DNA of 64,000 bases from Helochares maculicollis (Eukaryota > Arthropoda > Insecta > Coleoptera > Hydrophilidae). Position 1 is the stretch's first letter; each line of letters starts with the position of its first letter. The stretch lies in contig JAWQRO010000014.1 of NCBI GenBank assembly GCA_033557835.1, positions 1 to 64,000 of the forward strand, written 5' to 3'. The position numbers and the translations under genes were made by a program. Shown one piece after another: positions 62,001 through 64,000 of this stretch. The notes under the pieces were generated by a model that ran no database searches, was not told the origin of the DNA, and was given only the letters and a program-made list of their open reading frames with translations.

Positions 62001-64000
62001 TTATGTTTATTTCTATTATTTATAATTTCATTAACAATTTATTTTTATTTATTTTTCTTATTTATGGATTTTGTCCATTAAGAGTGTCCCATTTTTTAAG
62101 GGTAACAAAACTCTTAACGCACTGGCGATGCCCGGTGGTCAATTAGGTAGCAAGAGCCCTAACATTCAATCACCGCCTAATGTCTCAATCGCCAAGGCTG
62201 GCGTTGGTGATCAAATGACACTCGGAAGCCTACCTTCCAGCATTTCTAACACAGTAGGTCTTCAGTCTATGGCTAACAACGGCAGTTCCCCACAAGTCAT
62301 GAGCTCTATACAGGGTATGTTGCGACCTCTTGAAAATAGAAACCACACAAATCACGTACACATTAGTGCAAGAGGACATGTTTCTAATTTTCCCTTTGCA
62401 GGGATGAATAACACGGCTGGTGGCAATATGATCATGACCAACAGCAATATGAATGCTATATCTGGGATGGCTGGTGGTGGATTAGTAGTTAGTAGTGCTG
62501 CTAATAAACCACTGGGCAATGCAAATAATATGATGGCAACTGGACAACAACATCTGCAGGGAAATCATGCAGTACCTCAGGTAAGTGTAAAAAGATTATA
62601 TTGCACTTAAACTCTCATCCAATTCATCTAACTTGTGATGGACGAAGCATGCAAATAAAAATTCTTTTGGTTTAATGGAAAATAATTAAGTACTCTCGTG
62701 GATAAATTAATATAATTTACGCTTCGGAATTAACAATAATACTTGAAGTAAATTTTTTGAAGTTCTTTGAAGCTGGTTTATCATAACAACTTCTAAGTTA
62801 AACTCTAGTATATCACAATTATTTATATTTGGTTGTATGAAAGTGGAATTAATAAATTGGAATTGAAATGATATCAATAACATTGTAGTAGAAAATATCA
62901 TTTTATATTAAAATCAGCCGCCGCTTAACCTTATCTGCATTTTTCACTGCTGATCCTGATAAAGTCTTACAAATTTCTCTTATCACTTAAATTCTTTAAA
63001 CAAACATCGACATTCAATTCATAGCCTGGATCAAAAAATCTCATTTATTTGCTATTATTTTGTATGCTCCTGATTATTGTTAATATTTTTTTCCTTTTCT
63101 GCGGCAAATTTATTTAATTATATACACTCTAGGCTTTGTTTTGTTTTTCTATCAACCATAGCCAATGCTTAGTCTAAAGTGAACTGCTAAAAGTAAAAAA
63201 GAATTTTTATTTTGCATTGTCATATTTTTTAATATTTGAGATAAAATATTAATCTATATATTTTCCAATATTTTCCATATTAGGCTATCTTTGGTTCACA
63301 GGGAATGCAAAATGGACCAGGTAGTATGTTGGCAAGAAGTGTACAAATGCAGCACATAAATCGGCCTCCAGGTCAACACAACGTTCATCAAATAGGAGGC
63401 CCCAGAATGCAAGCACCAGGCATGATGCAAATGCAAGTGGGACAAGGTATGCCGGGTGCAGCTGCGTATTCAGCTTATGCCAATCCCAATGGAGGACCAC
63501 AAGGAGTGCAAGTCGGTAGGTTAATTAATAATTATGTTTTTACACTTAAATTGTTGCTTGCTTTAACATTTTTAAGAAATTGCTCTACATTTTCATATAA
63601 TATTTTTAATATTGCATTACAATTTTACACCTTAAATGGTGTCTTTTTTTTTTGGGATTCAATGCTAATAGAAAAAAATTACTAATTATAGTCAATTTTG
63701 CGAGTCCGGGCTCGTTTATATATTTTGGCATTTTTTCTGTATTTAAGATTTGTTATCAGGGGGTGGCGTGGTGACCCCTCAACAGAGGCCGGGCACAATA
63801 GGAATTCCTCCAAGGTTTGTGAATCCCACGGGTCCTGTTGGTCCTACAGCAGGAGGCGAAGCGGGCATTGCACAAACTCAACCTCCAGCACCTTCACCAG
63901 CACAGCCGCAGTCTGGTGCGCCCAGCGGGAGCCAACCAGGCCCACAGACTGCCACCCAGAATCAAGCTACTCCGCCAGGAGGCCCACCATCTGGTCCTGG
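56077..64000 (+). CDS. nej: nejire / CBP-p300 histone acetyltransferase coactivator, N-terminal exons (cut by window end)
   Basis: Exons: 56077-56158, optional 60744-60866, 61775-61980, 62101-62314, 62402-62580, 63284-63515, and 63760 to the edge. All have GT-AG ends and matching phases. The N-terminus MADHLVDGPPNAKRPKLD and the following DMFDLENELPEELI are the conserved CBP/p300 start. The rest seen here is Gln/Pro/Gly/Met-rich spacer (SKSPNIQSPPNVS, GGPRMQAPGMMQMQ, then a Pro-rich run). The zinc-finger TAZ1, KIX, bromodomain and HAT regions should follow beyond 64000. CBP acetylates histones (H3K27, H3K18) and bridges CREB and many other factors to transcription. Intron 1 is about 5.6 kb (4.6 kb to the cassette exon). 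For the fourth exon I chose 62101, after a TTTTTTAAG acceptor; an acceptor at 62082 would add six residues. Identification is secure; exon choice is good but untested. Confidence 0.93.
56515..56990. repeat. Duplicated segment in nejire intron 1, copy A
   Basis: Aligns in order with 59690-60120. Shared landmarks are AAGATTCGCTAG, CCAAAATTCGC, AACATGGC, TGTGTATCTA, AGAGTAG and ATTGTTTACTA. The best block, at 56707-56735, reads GATTGGTGTCGGCCGCTTTG, then CTTGCATGA, with about 28 of 29 bases shared. The offset is about 3.17 kb in most of the block, shifting to about 3.13 kb at the end. Copy A also has a hairpin with AAGAACGC and GCGTTCTT arms at about 56477-56502. Confidence 0.65.
59690..60120. 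repeat. Duplicated segment in nejire intron 1, copy B
   Basis: Partner of 56515-56990 in direct orientation. The best conserved block is at 59887-59915. Either an old intragenic duplication or two insertions of one dispersed repeat family. The rest of intron 1 is AT-rich without other recognised features. Confidence 0.65.
60744..60866 (+). other. nej: nejire cassette exon, 123 nt, frame-neutral
   Basis: Flanked by an acceptor (CATTAG) and a donor (GTAAAT). It encodes 41 residues, beginning SMQHAFNNTYGLGPGPGHGL and ending with a His/Gln-rich NMHQHQ. Both neighbours are phase 1, so including it (V...N at the joints) or skipping it (D at the joint) keeps the frame. The skipped form recreates STD-LFDLEN-like CBP sequence. 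Confidence 0.65.

Overview
The window is nuclear DNA from an insect, most likely a holometabolous one. A beetle is my best guess, from the general look of the proteins rather than any decisive marker. The evidence for an insect is spliced genes with GT-AG introns, AT-rich intergenic DNA with local GC-richer patches, mariner and LINE relics, and a set of recognisable animal proteins. No bacterial-type operon, CRISPR array or intact mobile element is visible.

Layout. (1) 1-540: broken 3' part of a mariner transposon. (2) 1572-2714, minus: 5' exons of a methyl-CpG-binding-domain (MBD) nuclear protein. (3) 6367-11944, minus: Atf3, a bZIP stress transcription factor, in two coding exons split by a 4.5 kb intron that holds a 29-bp minisatellite and a GC-richer, TATA-bearing patch. 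(4) About 12.3-36 kb: a gene-poor stretch with minisatellites, a mariner relic with an internal 668-bp tandem duplication, LINE fragments, a diverged tandem duplication, several hairpins and some promoter-like patches. Some of it may be regulatory DNA upstream of Atf3, but that is inference. (5) 36292-37051, minus: Sec61 gamma. (6) 39187-39789, plus: Npc2. (7) 40085-41323, minus: Tom5, a 51-residue protein with a 32-nt last exon. (8) 42040-45584, plus: Pgrmc. (9) 50010-50951, minus: intronless F-box/FBA protein. (10) 56077 to the right edge, plus: 5' part of nejire (CBP/p300), with a GC-rich promoter at about 55.36-55.56 kb that carries a perfect palindromic CRE.

Functional links. Three small genes (Sec61 gamma, Npc2, Tom5) and Pgrmc are housekeeping membrane or secretory genes: ER translocon, lysosomal sterol carrier, mitochondrial import, and ER haem/sterol binding. 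Npc2 and Tom5 converge. Tom5 and Pgrmc diverge from a roughly 0.7 kb shared upstream region. The two large regulators, Atf3 and CBP, belong to the same CRE/ATF transcription network, and CRE-like motifs occur at the CBP promoter and at one candidate promoter at 31.1 kb.

I found no clearly new biological system. The items most worth a second look are the recovered Tom5 gene, the CRE in the CBP promoter, a frame-neutral cassette exon and a frame-neutral short intron in nejire, the mariner/minisatellite composite at 23.5-25.8 kb, and a set of related hairpins at 34.2-36.1 kb.
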